64,000 nucleotides of DNA, taken from the NCBI GenBank assembly GCA_000752035.1, contig CCFE01000024.1:1-64000 (forward strand). The letters run 5' to 3'. The notes under the pieces were generated by a model. The model ran no database searches. It was given only the letters and a program-made list of their open reading frames with translations, and was not told the origin of the DNA. The position numbers and the translations under genes are program-made. Origin of the DNA: Bacillus rubiinfantis. GTDB lineage: Bacteria; Bacillota; Bacilli; Bacillales; Cytobacillaceae. Positions 9,604 through 17,977 of this stretch are shown here, one piece after another; the first letter of the stretch is position 1; the number at the start of each line of letters is the position of its first letter.

Positions 9604-11352
9604 CTAGAATGTCGCAGTTAATTTTTCCCTATTGCTATCAACCGTAACAGGCGTAGATAATTGGGCACATTCTTTGAAAGCAAAATGCTTACAGCCCAAA
9701 CATTTATTCTTATTAATTTGTTCTAGTCCAAATCTAATGGCATCCCCAGTATGATCAAAGAAATGCTCTCCCCCAATTTTATCATAAAGACCGGTCTTTT
9801 TTAGTACTGATTCCGGCTGCGAATTTAACCCTGATATTATCACTATACCATTTTTTGAAAAATGTTGAACAATCCTTGCTAAATTTGCCTCTCCTGTCAA
9901 ATCGATAAACGGAACCCTGCCCATCCGTAAGAGCAGGATTTTCGGCTTATAGTTAATCGTATTCATTATCGACTCTTCAAACATGAGCGCAGCACCAAAA
10001 AACAGCGGACCCTCAATATTAAAAATACTGATTTGCGGACAATCATGAGTATCTGAAACCATACCAGTCTCAACCTTTATCCGCTCTGCATGATAATTTG
10101 GCAGAGCCTTTGCTGTAACCATCACATCGCTCATCCGTTTGACAAACAGAATCGCTGACAAAAGTAGACCCACTTCAACAGCAGTGGTTAGATTCACAAA
10201 TACTGTTAATAAAAACGTCACTACCAAGACAAGTGCATCCGTTGATTTCGTTCGTAAAATATGGGTAAAAACCTTCCGTTCACTCATATTCCAGGCAACT
10301 ACCATAAGGATGGGCGCCATGCTGGCCAGCGGGATATATGATGCATACCGAGCAAAAAAGACTAATACTAACAGCACAATGATGCCATGTATGATACCTG
10401 ATAATGGTGAAACAGCACCATTTTTTATATTCGTAGCCGTCCGTGCAATCGCTCCTGTCGCCGGTATTCCCCCAAAAAGCGGGGTCACGATGTTGGCGAT
10501 TCCCTGTCCAATCAATTCTTTATTGCTGTTGTGACGACTATTCGTCATCCCATCTGCAACAACTGCGGAAAGTAGCGACTCAATTCCACCGAGGATGGCA
10601 ATTATAAACGCCGGCTTTAATAGCTTGATAACCGTTTCTAGATTGATTTCCGGTACATGAAGCGCCGGCAACGAACTGGGAATCTGTCCATAAGCAGTTC
10701 CAATCGTGGCTACCTGTTCTGAAAAAAACATTGTTGCAAAAAGAGTAGAAACAATCAAACCTAGAAGGGGTCCGGGAACCTTGGGGGCAAACTTTGGTGT
10801 AAGGAGAATTGTACCTAAACAAATCATCGCTGTTATCAAACTGAAAATATTTATTGTAGGCAAATGGAGGACTAGTTCATAAATATTTTTTACAAATTCC
10901 TCATGTTTCTCGATGCCTTCTAATCCGAGAAAACTAGCAATCTGCCCAGTAAAAATGGTTACTGCAATCCCGGCAGTAAAGCCAATGGTTACAGGCCGCG
11001 GAATGAACTTTATTAGCGACCCAAGCTTGAAAATTCCCATTAACAACAGCATCACACCGGCCATGAAACCCGCAATCAACAGATTTTCATAGCCATACGT
11101 CATCACAATTCCAAATAAAATCGGAATAAATGCCCCTGTAGGACCTCCAATTTGATATTTGGAACCGCCAAATAAAGAGATTAGAATCCCAGCAACGATT
11201 GTCGTATAGATTCCATACTCTGGCTTTACTCCTGAAGCAATCGCAAAGGCCATGCCAAGTGGAATCGCAATAACCCCGACAATCACCCCAGAAACAAGAT
11301 CCTTTGGCAGACTTCGTAAGGTATAGTTTTGGAACCTATTATTAATTAACAT
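9604..11352 (-). CDS. SulP-family anion transporter with STAS domain
   Basis: Membrane transporter of the SulP/SLC26 group (sulfate, bicarbonate or dicarboxylate type; substrate not readable). The membrane part with about a dozen helices begins with the IPLGMAFAIASG segment and has GGSKYQIGGPTGAF; a STAS domain follows (NIEGPLFFGAA, LRMGRVPFIDLTGEA). The frame opens at a GTG (11358), but AAGAAGG is correctly spaced only for the ATG at 11350-11352, giving 582 residues. An odd cysteine-containing tail, CLGCKHFAFKEC, lies after the STAS domain. First gene of an operon with the ArsR regulator. Confidence 0.9.
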   Translation of the reverse strand: MLINNRFQNYTLRSLPKDLVSGVIVGVIAIPLGMAFAIASGVKPEYGIYTTIVAGILISLFGGSKYQIGGPTGAFIPILFGIVMTYGYENLLIAGFMAGVMLLLMGIFKLGSLIKFIPRPVTIGFTAGIAVTIFTGQIASFLGLEGIEKHEEFVKNIYELVLHLPTINIFSLITAMICLGTILLTPKFAPKVPGPLLGLIVSTLFATMFFSEQVATIGTAYGQIPSSLPALHVPEINLETVIKLLKPAFIIAILGGIESLLSAVVADGMTNSRHNSNKELIGQGIANIVTPLFGGIPATGAIARTATNIKNGAVSPLSGIIHGIIVLLVLVFFARYASYIPLASMAPILMVVAWNMSERKVFTHILRTKSTDALVLVVTFLLTVFVNLTTAVEVGLLLSAILFVKRMSDVMVTAKALPNYHAERIKVETGMVSDTHDCPQISIFNIEGPLFFGAALMFEESIMNTINYKPKILLLRMGRVPFIDLTGEANLARIVQHFSKNGIVIISGLNSQPESVLKKTGLYDKIGGEHFFDHTGDAIRFGLEQINKNKCLGCKHFAFKECAQLSTPVTVDSNREKLTATF

Positions 11353-11371
11353 ATCCACCCTTCTTATCTTA

Positions 11372-11403
11372 GTATATTTGTATATCTGATTATTTGAATA
11401 TAC
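11372..11403. promoter_or_regulatory. AT-rich inverted repeat upstream of sulP-arsR, candidate operator
   Basis: GTATATT (11372-11378) and AATATAC (11397-11403) form an exact inverted repeat. Inner copies of TATTTG and TATAT make it resemble the AT-rich ATA-type operators bound by ArsR-family proteins. It lies just upstream of the transporter start. Binding is an inference. Confidence 0.45.
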
Positions 11404-11448
11404 AGCAGCGGCTTGCCAAAATCAAGTTCTTTTGTTAAAAAAGCTCTC

Positions 11449-11477
11449 TTTACATTCTCTATTAACAGTGCTAATAT
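11449..11477 (+). promoter_or_regulatory. Sigma-A-like promoter of a short untranslated transcript
   Basis: TTTACA (11449-11454), 17-base spacer, TAATAT (11472-11477), pointing away from sulP. Confidence 0.5.
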
Positions 11478-11483
11478 ATTATC

Positions 11484-11635
11484 TATGCGATGAGCTGAAT
11501 TGCATAAGTCAAAGAACATTCCTTTACGGAACACACAATGTGGAGTGTGGTTCTTTGCCGCAATCATAAAGCGAAGCGTCTAATATAGACGTTATAAAAG
11601 GCATCTTCCTTACTGGCAGATGCCTTTTATTTTTG
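11484..11635 (+). ncRNA. Candidate small RNA or attenuated leader
   Basis: Between the promoter at 11449 and a strong terminator there is no reading frame longer than 14 codons. The segment holds three hairpins: CAAAGAAC with GTTCTTTG (about 11510-11553), GTCTA with TAGAC (11579-11591), and the terminator stem AAAAGGCATC (11596-11605) with GATGCCTTTT (11619-11628) and a T-rich tail. It is either an independent RNA of about 150 bases or a leader that ends before the AIM24-family gene. It matches no riboswitch class I recognise. Confidence 0.45.
11596..11635 (+). terminator. Intrinsic terminator upstream of the AIM24-family gene
   Basis: Ten-base stem AAAAGGCATC/GATGCCTTTT followed by ATTTTTG. 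No plus-strand protein gene precedes it, so it terminates a non-coding transcript or attenuates the downstream gene. Confidence 0.8.
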
Positions 11636-11712
11636 CTTTACATAGCACTTTTTTCCTATATTCCTTATAATGAAATTAAGTGGTTATTTTTGAAAAAGTG
11701 GAGGGATTGTTT

Positions 11713-12504
11713 ATGTACAATCACGAAATCGATTATAAAATCTACGGCGATGATATGCAGTTTGTTGAGGTCGAACTTGACCCACAAGAAACGGTCATTG
11801 CCGAAGCGGGAAGCTTTATGATGATGGATGAAAATATCAGTATGGAAACTATTTTTGGTGACGGGTCTGGTGGCAGCGGCAGCGGTCTAATGGGAAAACT
11901 TTTCAGTGCCGGAAAACGGGTGCTCACCGGAGAAAGCCTGTTCATGACGACCTTCACAAATGCGGGCACAGGTAAAAAGCACGTCTCGTTTGCTTCGCCT
12001 TATCCAGGAAAAATCATCCCGATGAATCTCCAGGAACTCGGCGGAAAAATTGTCTGTCAGAAAGATGCCTTTCTAGCTGCGGCCAAAGGAGTTCAAGTCG
12101 GGATTGAATTTCAGCGAAAAATTGGCGTTGGCTTTTTCGGCGGTGAGGGTTTTATTATGCAGAAGCTTGAAGGAGATGGAATGGCATTTGTTCATGCCGG
12201 AGGAACGATTATTAAAAAAGATCTTCTCCCTGGACAATCACTGCGAGTCGATACCGGCTGCTTAGTTGCGATGACTAAAGATGTTCAATACGATATTGAA
12301 TTTGTTAAAGGCGTAAAAACGGCGTTGTTCGGCGGTGAGGGGTTATTTTTTGCAACGCTACGCGGACCAGGATCTGTCTGGATTCAATCACTACCATTCA
12401 GCCGACTTGCCAGCAGAGTATTTGCTGCAGCTCCTGCCCGCGGCGGTTCCAAAGATGAAGGCAGTATCGCCAGAGGATTGTTTGACATGTTTAATGGGGA
12501 TTAG
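11713..12504 (+). CDS. AIM24/TIGR00266-family protein
   Basis: The 263-residue beta-rich protein belongs to the family named after mitochondrial AIM24, common in Bacillus but of unknown biochemical role. Recognisable features are the HEIDYKIYGDDMQFVEVEL start, the E(A)GSFMMMD segment, a Gly/Ser-rich loop (GSGGSGSG) and repeated FFGGEG turns. The frame is open from 11680, but GGAGGG is properly placed only for the ATG at 11713. It stands alone, downstream of the candidate small RNA or leader. Confidence 0.85.
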   Translation: MYNHEIDYKIYGDDMQFVEVELDPQETVIAEAGSFMMMDENISMETIFGDGSGGSGSGLMGKLFSAGKRVLTGESLFMTTFTNAGTGKKHVSFASPYPGKIIPMNLQELGGKIVCQKDAFLAAAKGVQVGIEFQRKIGVGFFGGEGFIMQKLEGDGMAFVHAGGTIIKKDLLPGQSLRVDTGCLVAMTKDVQYDIEFVKGVKTALFGGEGLFFATLRGPGSVWIQSLPFSRLASRVFAAAPARGGSKDEGSIARGLFDMFNGD

Positions 12505-12520
12505 TATATAGGCGATGCTT

Positions 12521-12564
12521 GAGAACAAGACACTTTGAAGATCGCTTCACGGTGTCCTGTTCTC
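12521..12564. terminator. Long hairpin after the AIM24-family gene, possible terminator
   Basis: Thirteen-base stem GAGAACAAGACAC (12521-12533) and GTGTCCTGTTCTC (12552-12564), with one G-U pair in RNA. The plus-strand side lacks a U tract, so its role as terminator is uncertain. Confidence 0.4.
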
Positions 12565-12595
12565 CAAAGCTATCTAAAAAAAAGTAATCCTGCAG

Positions 12596-12769
12596 CTATT
12601 TCATTTTCAAATCATTTTTTTGTCTTTCAATAAACTGATCGCGTTCCCCGCCGTCTGCTAATTCCTCAGAGAATTCAATTGTTGTTTGCTTTCCGACAAA
12701 ATTTCCCGTTCTCAGTGTATTTGGCAAGAGATTATTATTTGGAGCTGCCTGTTCATTCCATTTTTCCAT
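12596..12769 (-). CDS. Small hypothetical protein, 57 residues
   Basis: An ATG at 12767-12769 follows a good GAGGTGATCAA ribosome site and opens a 57-codon frame ending in TAG at 12596. The product is hydrophilic: it begins MEKWNEQAAPNNN, has a central NFVGKQTTIEFSEELADGG stretch and a charged KNDLKMK end. No cysteines, no membrane segment. It looks like a real small Bacillus gene (clean ribosome site, sensible codons), but I do not recognise the family. Confidence 0.6.
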   Translation of the reverse strand: MEKWNEQAAPNNNLLPNTLRTGNFVGKQTTIEFSEELADGGERDQFIERQKNDLKMK

Positions 12770-12990
12770 TTGATCACCTCAAGCCTTAGTATTTTGTTTT
12801 TTTGCCAAGATAGCCATGTAAAAATTTGTAGAATGAGGGGATTTTAATTCTTAAACACTCACCAATTGTCTTATGTTTGCATAAAATTATTATTACATTA
12901 TAACTTTAGTTTAGTTGAAAAATTAATCTTAAGTATAATTATTCCATTATTCCCCCATACTAAATAAAACGGGACGTTGAGGTGAATTAA

Positions 12991-13197
12991 ATGGGACTGC
13001 TTAGTTCGTTTAGTCAATGGAGAGAGACACGATATCAAAACCATATCTCCAATATGAGAGATCAAGGCAAATGTCCTGATTGCCAAGGCCGCGGCTATAC
13101 CGTATACCCATATAATGAATTTGCTTATTTTAACTCTTTTGACTGCCCTAGCTGTCAAGGTAGCGGCAGCTTTTCTTACTGGGAAACACTGAGATAA
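12991..13197 (+). CDS. Small DnaJ-type zinc-finger protein
   Basis: 68-residue protein with two CxxCxGxG repeats, CPDCQGRG (near residue 28) and CPSCQGSG (near residue 52), as in the zinc-binding region of DnaJ but without a J domain. It should bind one zinc ion with four cysteines. GAGGTG precedes the ATG. Function unknown; such isolated fingers occur widely in Bacillus. Confidence 0.8.
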   Translation: MGLLSSFSQWRETRYQNHISNMRDQGKCPDCQGRGYTVYPYNEFAYFNSFDCPSCQGSGSFSYWETLR

Positions 13198-13351
13198 AGC
13201 CCGCCCATTATCGCTTAACATCTCGAAGCGGTATTGGGCTATTTCTATTCACTTCCTATTTTTTTCATATTTTACAATTTTAAAAAGTGCATAATCCCAC
13301 TTAATTTGGCCACATTAAGGATAACATTGGCTCAATTTTGGGGGTTATTTT

Positions 13352-13693
13352 ATGACTGTTATCGTTTATCAGACGTTTGTGATTAAACAAGAGAAATTTA
13401 AAGAAGCAATTGAAAACTTAAGGGAAATTAAAAAATACCGCATGGAACATTACAATCATACGGTGGATATTCTTACGCCTATTACCGGGAAGGATCATAC
13501 ATACTCCCTCATCTCTACATATGATGGATTGGCAGAAATGGAATTACAAAATAAAAAAATGTTTGATGATGAGGAATATGTCGAACTTATTGGGACCTTT
13601 TTTCTAGATCATATTGTTGAAAACAGTATGTATACACAAATCTTCCGTTCCTTACGTGATTTGCCAGCGAAAGAGAAGGAAAAGAAGAAATAA
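13352..13693 (+). CDS. Dimeric alpha-beta-barrel-like small protein
   Basis: 113 residues starting MTVIVYQTFVIKQEKFKEAI, a pattern of beta strand then amphipathic helix seen in the ferredoxin-like dimeric alpha-beta barrel (NIPSNAP/ABM-type) proteins. It has a lysine-rich tail (KEKEKKK). No catalytic residues can be assigned. GGGGGTTAT precedes the ATG. The gene is alone and ends at a strong shared terminator. Confidence 0.65.
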   Translation: MTVIVYQTFVIKQEKFKEAIENLREIKKYRMEHYNHTVDILTPITGKDHTYSLISTYDGLAEMELQNKKMFDDEEYVELIGTFFLDHIVENSMYTQIFRSLRDLPAKEKEKKK

Positions 13694-13718
13694 AAGCGTG
13701 CACACAGCACGCTTTTAT
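13692..13718. terminator. Bidirectional terminator
   Basis: Stem AAAAGCGTGC (13692-13701) and GCACGCTTTT (13707-13716) with a 5-base loop and A/T tracts on both sides, between convergent genes. Confidence 0.9.
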
Positions 13719-13728
13719 TTCGTTCTTC

Positions 13729-15153
13729 TTAGTCTCTTTCAAGCAGTTCAGCTCCGGCAATACCAGGTTTAGTCATTTCCTTCACATTCAATATTAAGTC
13801 AAGTTCCTCTTCTGTTAACACATCATGGAGCAGGCATAATTCACGAACTGACTTTCCAGTTGTAATCGCTTCTCTAGCAATTCTCGCTGCTGTTTCATAG
13901 CCCAAATGAGGGTTTACAGCTGTGATGATACCGACGCTTTTTTCCACATATTCCTTGAGACGAGCTTCATTGGCTTCAATACCGGCTAAGCAGTATTTTG
14001 TGAAGGAATGGAAGCCATTGTTCATAATGCTAATTGACTGGAGCAGATTAAAGACCAAAACCGGCTCCATTACATTTAATTCCAACTGACCTGCTTCAGA
14101 AGCTAGACAAATGGTATGGTCGTTTCCGATTACTTGGAAAGCAATTTGATTAATCATCTCCGGCATAACTGGGTTTACTTTTCCCGGCATAATCGAAGAT
14201 CCCGGCTGACGGGCAGGCAGAGCAATTTCACCTAAACCTGCTCTTGGTCCAGAGGCCATTAAACGAAGGTCGTTAGCAATCTTCGACATGTTCATCATAC
14301 AAACCTTTAATGCTGCTGATACTTCCGTATAAGCGTCAGTGTTCTGCGTTGCATCGACGAGATGATTGGCATTTTTCAATGGTAGTTTAGTAATCTCCGC
14401 AAGCTGGCTGACAACATCACTGATATATTTTGGATCAGCATTTAGGCCCGTCCCTACTGCTGTTGCACCCATATTCACTTCGTATAGATGCTTGCGTGAA
14501 TACTCTATACGCTCGATATCGCGTTCTATTACTCGTGAATAAGCTTCGAATTCTTGGCCCAGACGTATTGGCACAGCATCTTGAAGATGTGTCCGGCCCA
14601 TTTTAATGACATGTTCAAATTGCCTGGACTTGTCCAAAAATGTCTGGTGCATATCCCTCATCGTCGCAAGTAATTTTTCGAGCAGCTTAAGCGTGGCAAT
14701 ATGAATAGCTGTTGGAAACACATCATTCGTAGATTGGGACATATTCACATGACTGTTCGGACTTAGGTGCTGGTAGTCGCCCTTTTGGTAGCCGAGAATT
14801 TCTAAGGCACGATTTGCAATGACTTCATTGGCGTTCATATTCATCGAAGTCCCGGCTCCCCCCTGAATCGGGTCGACAATAAATTGGTCATGCCACTGGC
14901 CTTTAAGAATCTCATCAGCAGCCTGAATAATTGCCTCCGCGAGACCGCTGTACAAGTGCTTTGTTTTCATATTCGCTATTGCAGCCGCTTTTTTGACCGC
15001 TGCTAATGCGTTAATTAACTCTTCATGAATGCGATAACCGGTGATTGGAAAATTTTCAACTGCACGTGATGTTTGAATTCCGTAATAAGCATGGAGTGGA
15101 ATTTCTTTTTCCCCTAAAAAGTCATGTTCAATTCTTTTAGTTTCATTAAGCAT
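13729..15153 (-). CDS. aspA: Aspartate ammonia-lyase
   Basis: Converts L-aspartate to fumarate and ammonia, in the cytoplasm. The fumarase/aspartase signature GSSIMPGKVNPVMPE is present, as is the aspartase-type N-terminus RIEHDFLGEKEIP with YGIQTSRAVENF. The frame extends to 15174, but GGGGGAAA is properly spaced for the ATG at 15153, giving 474 residues, the usual length. No asparaginase gene adjoins it, unlike the B. subtilis ans operon. It is monocistronic, ending at the shared terminator. Confidence 0.93.
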   Translation of the reverse strand: MLNETKRIEHDFLGEKEIPLHAYYGIQTSRAVENFPITGYRIHEELINALAAVKKAAAIANMKTKHLYSGLAEAIIQAADEILKGQWHDQFIVDPIQGGAGTSMNMNANEVIANRALEILGYQKGDYQHLSPNSHVNMSQSTNDVFPTAIHIATLKLLEKLLATMRDMHQTFLDKSRQFEHVIKMGRTHLQDAVPIRLGQEFEAYSRVIERDIERIEYSRKHLYEVNMGATAVGTGLNADPKYISDVVSQLAEITKLPLKNANHLVDATQNTDAYTEVSAALKVCMMNMSKIANDLRLMASGPRAGLGEIALPARQPGSSIMPGKVNPVMPEMINQIAFQVIGNDHTICLASEAGQLELNVMEPVLVFNLLQSISIMNNGFHSFTKYCLAGIEANEARLKEYVEKSVGIITAVNPHLGYETAARIAREAITTGKSVRELCLLHDVLTEEELDLILNVKEMTKPGIAGAELLERD

Positions 15154-15409
15154 TTTTATTTCCCCCAGCTTCATCTTTGTTATAGTAAAGTAATAAAAGT
15201 TTACTATTTTCGTATTTATAATTCTATTATATTGGTTATATGTTTGCTTGTAAACGTTGCCACTATGAATAAATATTTTTCTTAAGTTACTAATAAGTAT
15301 TTCGATTATTTTTTGAAATCTTCCTCCTCAAAGGGGTACTCAGCATCAAACCGTTGTATAATAACAATATAGCTAAATTTTGAGGGAAACTTTTTCGAAG
15401 GAGACAGTT

Positions 15410-15865
15410 ATGAAAGCACATGAAATCATGATTACCGATGTTCAAAAAGTGAAGACAACTGACACAGTTCAAGCCGTGATTGAAAAATTTATTGATTATC
15501 GTATCAGCGGGTTGCCAGTGGTTAATGAACGAAATGAAATCGCAGGGTTTATTAGTGATGGAGACATTATGAGTTATATTGGAAGGCATGAAGACCGGAT
15601 TGTCGATAATTTTTACTATACTTTCATTATTAAAGGCGATCAGGAAGAATTTGAAGAAAGAGAAAAGCGGTTATTAAATATGAATGTGATGGACATTGCG
15701 AAAAAGAAAGTAATTAAAGTAACATGGGATGAAGATCTTGAAAATATCGCTGCTATCTTAGGCAAAAAACATATTAAGAAGGTTCCAGTAGAGCGCAACG
15801 GGGTATTAGCAGGAATTATTAGCCGCGGCGATGTCATCCGCAATTCATTTAAAGCAATACTTTAA
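15410..15865 (+). CDS. CBS-domain pair protein
   Basis: 151 residues made almost entirely of two CBS domains (MKAHEIMITDVQKVKTTDTV and VMDIAKKKVIKVTWDEDL), a module that binds adenine nucleotides and senses energy state or nucleotides. A charged insert (GDQEEFEEREKR) separates them. GAAGGAGA fixes the ATG at 15410. No attached catalytic domain, so the partner is unknown. Confidence 0.88.
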   Translation: MKAHEIMITDVQKVKTTDTVQAVIEKFIDYRISGLPVVNERNEIAGFISDGDIMSYIGRHEDRIVDNFYYTFIIKGDQEEFEEREKRLLNMNVMDIAKKKVIKVTWDEDLENIAAILGKKHIKKVPVERNGVLAGIISRGDVIRNSFKAIL

Positions 15866-15874
15866 TTCATTAAG

Positions 15875-15903
15875 AAAAGGTCTGAACAATTTCAGACCTT
15901 TTT
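15875..15903. terminator. Terminator after the CBS gene
   Basis: Stem AAGGTCTGAA (15877-15886) and TTCAGACCTT (15891-15900) with a T run at 15899-15903. Confidence 0.88.
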
Positions 15904-15922
15904 CCATTCTTAACTGCACTTG

Positions 15923-16807
15923 TTAATGTATTCCCTTCTTCTTAAACCTGCCGCCGCGCACTTCTGCTATATCTGCAATCGCTAAAAATGCGGATGGGTC
16001 GATTTCCTCAACAATTGTTGTTAATTTAGATTCTTCCAGTCTTGTAATGATACTAAAGATAACCTTTTTATTGTCCCCTGTATAGGCTCCCTCGCCTTTC
16101 AGATACGTGACACCCCGTCCTAACCTGGCGTTAATAGCATCACCTATCTCTTCGGCAACATCACTAATAATCCAAACAGACTTTGACCCTTCTAAACCAG
16201 CCACTACTGCATCTATCGCTTTGGAAGCAATGACATAGGCCAGCAGGGAATACATTGCACGATCCCAAGTAAACACAAATCCTGCTGTTCCTAAGATGAA
16301 GATATTCATAATCATAATAATTTGTCCAACTGAAAAAGGTACTTTATTGTTGATGACAATGGCGAGAATTTCCGTCCCGTCTAATGCTCCACCATTACGA
16401 ATCACGAGACCGACACCAATTCCTAATATCATTCCCCCAAAAACAGTAGCTAGAAGGATGTCATCGGTAAAAGCAGGGATAGGATGAAAAAAAGAAGTAA
16501 AAATGGATAATACAATAATTCCATAAACCGTGGAATAAGCGAAGGTCTTTCCCATTTGTTTATAACCTAAAAAAACAAACGGCATATTTAACACGAATAG
16601 GAAGATACCTAATTTCCAATCAGTAAGAAAGGAGAGCATAATGGAGATGCCTGTTATTCCACCGTCAATGACTTTATTGGGTACCAAGAAAATCTCTAAA
16701 CCAGTGGCCATTAGAATGGCTCCAATGGTAATCCAGATGACGCGCAGAATCACCTTTGATAGTGGAAGTTTTCGATGCTGTACAGTGGATGTTGTCGATA
16801 CTGTCAC
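15923..16807 (-). CDS. YitT-family membrane protein (DUF161 plus DUF2179)
   Basis: 294-residue membrane protein with about six helices followed by a cytoplasmic DUF2179-type domain (VTYLKGEGAYTGDNKKVIFSI and EIDPSAFLAIADIAEVRGG). The N-terminal conserved segment GLEIFLVPNKVIDGGITGIS is typical of this family, abundant in Bacillus (YitT, YqfU, YpjC, YvjA). Substrate is unknown. Start is GTG with AAGGGGTG. Separated from the aldo/keto reductase by a strong terminator, so it is its own unit. Confidence 0.9.
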   Translation of the reverse strand: MTVSTTSTVQHRKLPLSKVILRVIWITIGAILMATGLEIFLVPNKVIDGGITGISIMLSFLTDWKLGIFLFVLNMPFVFLGYKQMGKTFAYSTVYGIIVLSIFTSFFHPIPAFTDDILLATVFGGMILGIGVGLVIRNGGALDGTEILAIVINNKVPFSVGQIIMIMNIFILGTAGFVFTWDRAMYSLLAYVIASKAIDAVVAGLEGSKSVWIISDVAEEIGDAINARLGRGVTYLKGEGAYTGDNKKVIFSIITRLEESKLTTIVEEIDPSAFLAIADIAEVRGGRFKKKGIH

Positions 16808-16866
16808 ATAATCACCCCTTATGTTTATTTTTTATCAGCAATAAAATTATAACATTATTGTTCATT

Positions 16867-16904
16867 AAAAACAGCGAACACGCTCTAACTGTTCGCTGTT
16901 TTTT
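16867..16904 (-). terminator. Terminator after the aldo/keto reductase gene
   Basis: Perfect stem ACAGCGAACA (16871-16880) and TGTTCGCTGT (16890-16899) flanked by A and T tracts. It ends the upstream minus-strand gene. Confidence 0.92.
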
Positions 16905-16911
16905 GCCATGA

Positions 16912-17754
16912 TTATGCATCAAAACCCGCCGTAAACTCATCTGGATCAGGGCCAACACGCTCATCTTTATTTAAATTATCAATTTTTTGCATATCTTCAG
17001 CTGATAATTCAAAATCAAAGATATCGGCATTTTCAATAATACGATGTTCCTTGATTGACTTTGGAATCGTGATGACCTTAGTTTGAAGATCCCACCGAAG
17101 CACGATTTGTGCTGCGGTTTTTTCATACTTAGTGGCAATCTCTTTAATTACAGGGTCCTCCAAAATTTGGCCTTGTTTTAATGGTGACCATGCCTCCATT
17201 TGGATGCCTTGTGATTGACAAAAAGCGAGAAGATCTTTTTGCGTTAAATGTGGATGGTATTCCACTTGGTTCACCATCGGTTTAATTTCACAATCCTTAA
17301 GCAGCTCCTCAAGATGATGAACTTTAAAATTGCTGACGCCAATGGCCCGAACACGACCATCTTTGTATAGTTTCTCTAAAGCACTCCATGTATCTTTAAA
17401 TTTATCTTTCCCCGGCCAGTGAATTAAATATAAATCCAAATATTCCAATCCGAGTTTTTTTAAGCTTGTTTCATATGCTTGAAGTGTTGACTCGTAACCT
17501 TGATCAGAATTCCAAACTTTCGATGTGATAAATAATTCTTCACGAGAAATCCCAGACTCTTTGATTGCCTTTCCAACGCCTTCTTCATTTTGGTAGACAG
17601 CTGCGGTATCAATGCTGCGGTAGCCATTTTTTATCGCTGCTTTTACGGACTCAATGACTTCAGAGCCCTCTTGTACTTTAAATACTCCTAATCCAAACCA
17701 AGGCATTTTTACCCCATTATGTAATGCTGTTGTATCGGTTAAACTAGTTGGCAT
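16912..17754 (-). CDS. Aldo/keto reductase
   Basis: 280-residue NADPH-dependent carbonyl reductase of the 2,5-diketogluconate reductase-like group, resembling Bacillus YvgN/YtbE. The catalytic tetrad is readable: the D of SIDTAAVYQNE, the Y of that segment, K of TSKVW, and H of LYLIHWPG. The cofactor-end motif VITIPKSIKEHRIIEN is also there. Family members detoxify aldehydes such as methylglyoxal; this substrate range is family knowledge. AAGGAG precedes the ATG. Confidence 0.92.
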   Translation of the reverse strand: MPTSLTDTTALHNGVKMPWFGLGVFKVQEGSEVIESVKAAIKNGYRSIDTAAVYQNEEGVGKAIKESGISREELFITSKVWNSDQGYESTLQAYETSLKKLGLEYLDLYLIHWPGKDKFKDTWSALEKLYKDGRVRAIGVSNFKVHHLEELLKDCEIKPMVNQVEYHPHLTQKDLLAFCQSQGIQMEAWSPLKQGQILEDPVIKEIATKYEKTAAQIVLRWDLQTKVITIPKSIKEHRIIENADIFDFELSAEDMQKIDNLNKDERVGPDPDEFTAGFDA

Positions 17755-17977
17755 TGTTCAAACTCCTTTCATTTATTGCTATAGAATATAGTACATCAAT
17801 TTTTGAAAACTATCCAACCGAATACTCGAACTACATCGATCCAAAACTATCAATTTTTCCCTCGTAAAACTTTGTTAGCGGTTTTTACATTTGTGAATAA
17901 CGGTCAAAAAGTTTTCTCTAGACCCACTAGTAATTTCATTGATAAGATGAGAATGAGTGAGAAAGCGGGGCTTATCC

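Noticed and set aside
11364..11567. Minus-strand frame of 67 codons upstream of sulP
   Set aside because: No ribosome site; it covers promoter, inverted repeat and the small-RNA region, and the product resembles nothing.
13199..13245. Terminator after the small zinc-finger gene
   Set aside because: AGCCC/GGGCT and CGCTT/AAGCG arms exist but the stem is interrupted by mismatches and there is no proper T run, so it is not listed.
17755..17977. Riboswitch or metal-responsive element before the CDF exporter
   Set aside because: No yybP-ykoY or other known fold pattern was recognisable in this divergent spacer.
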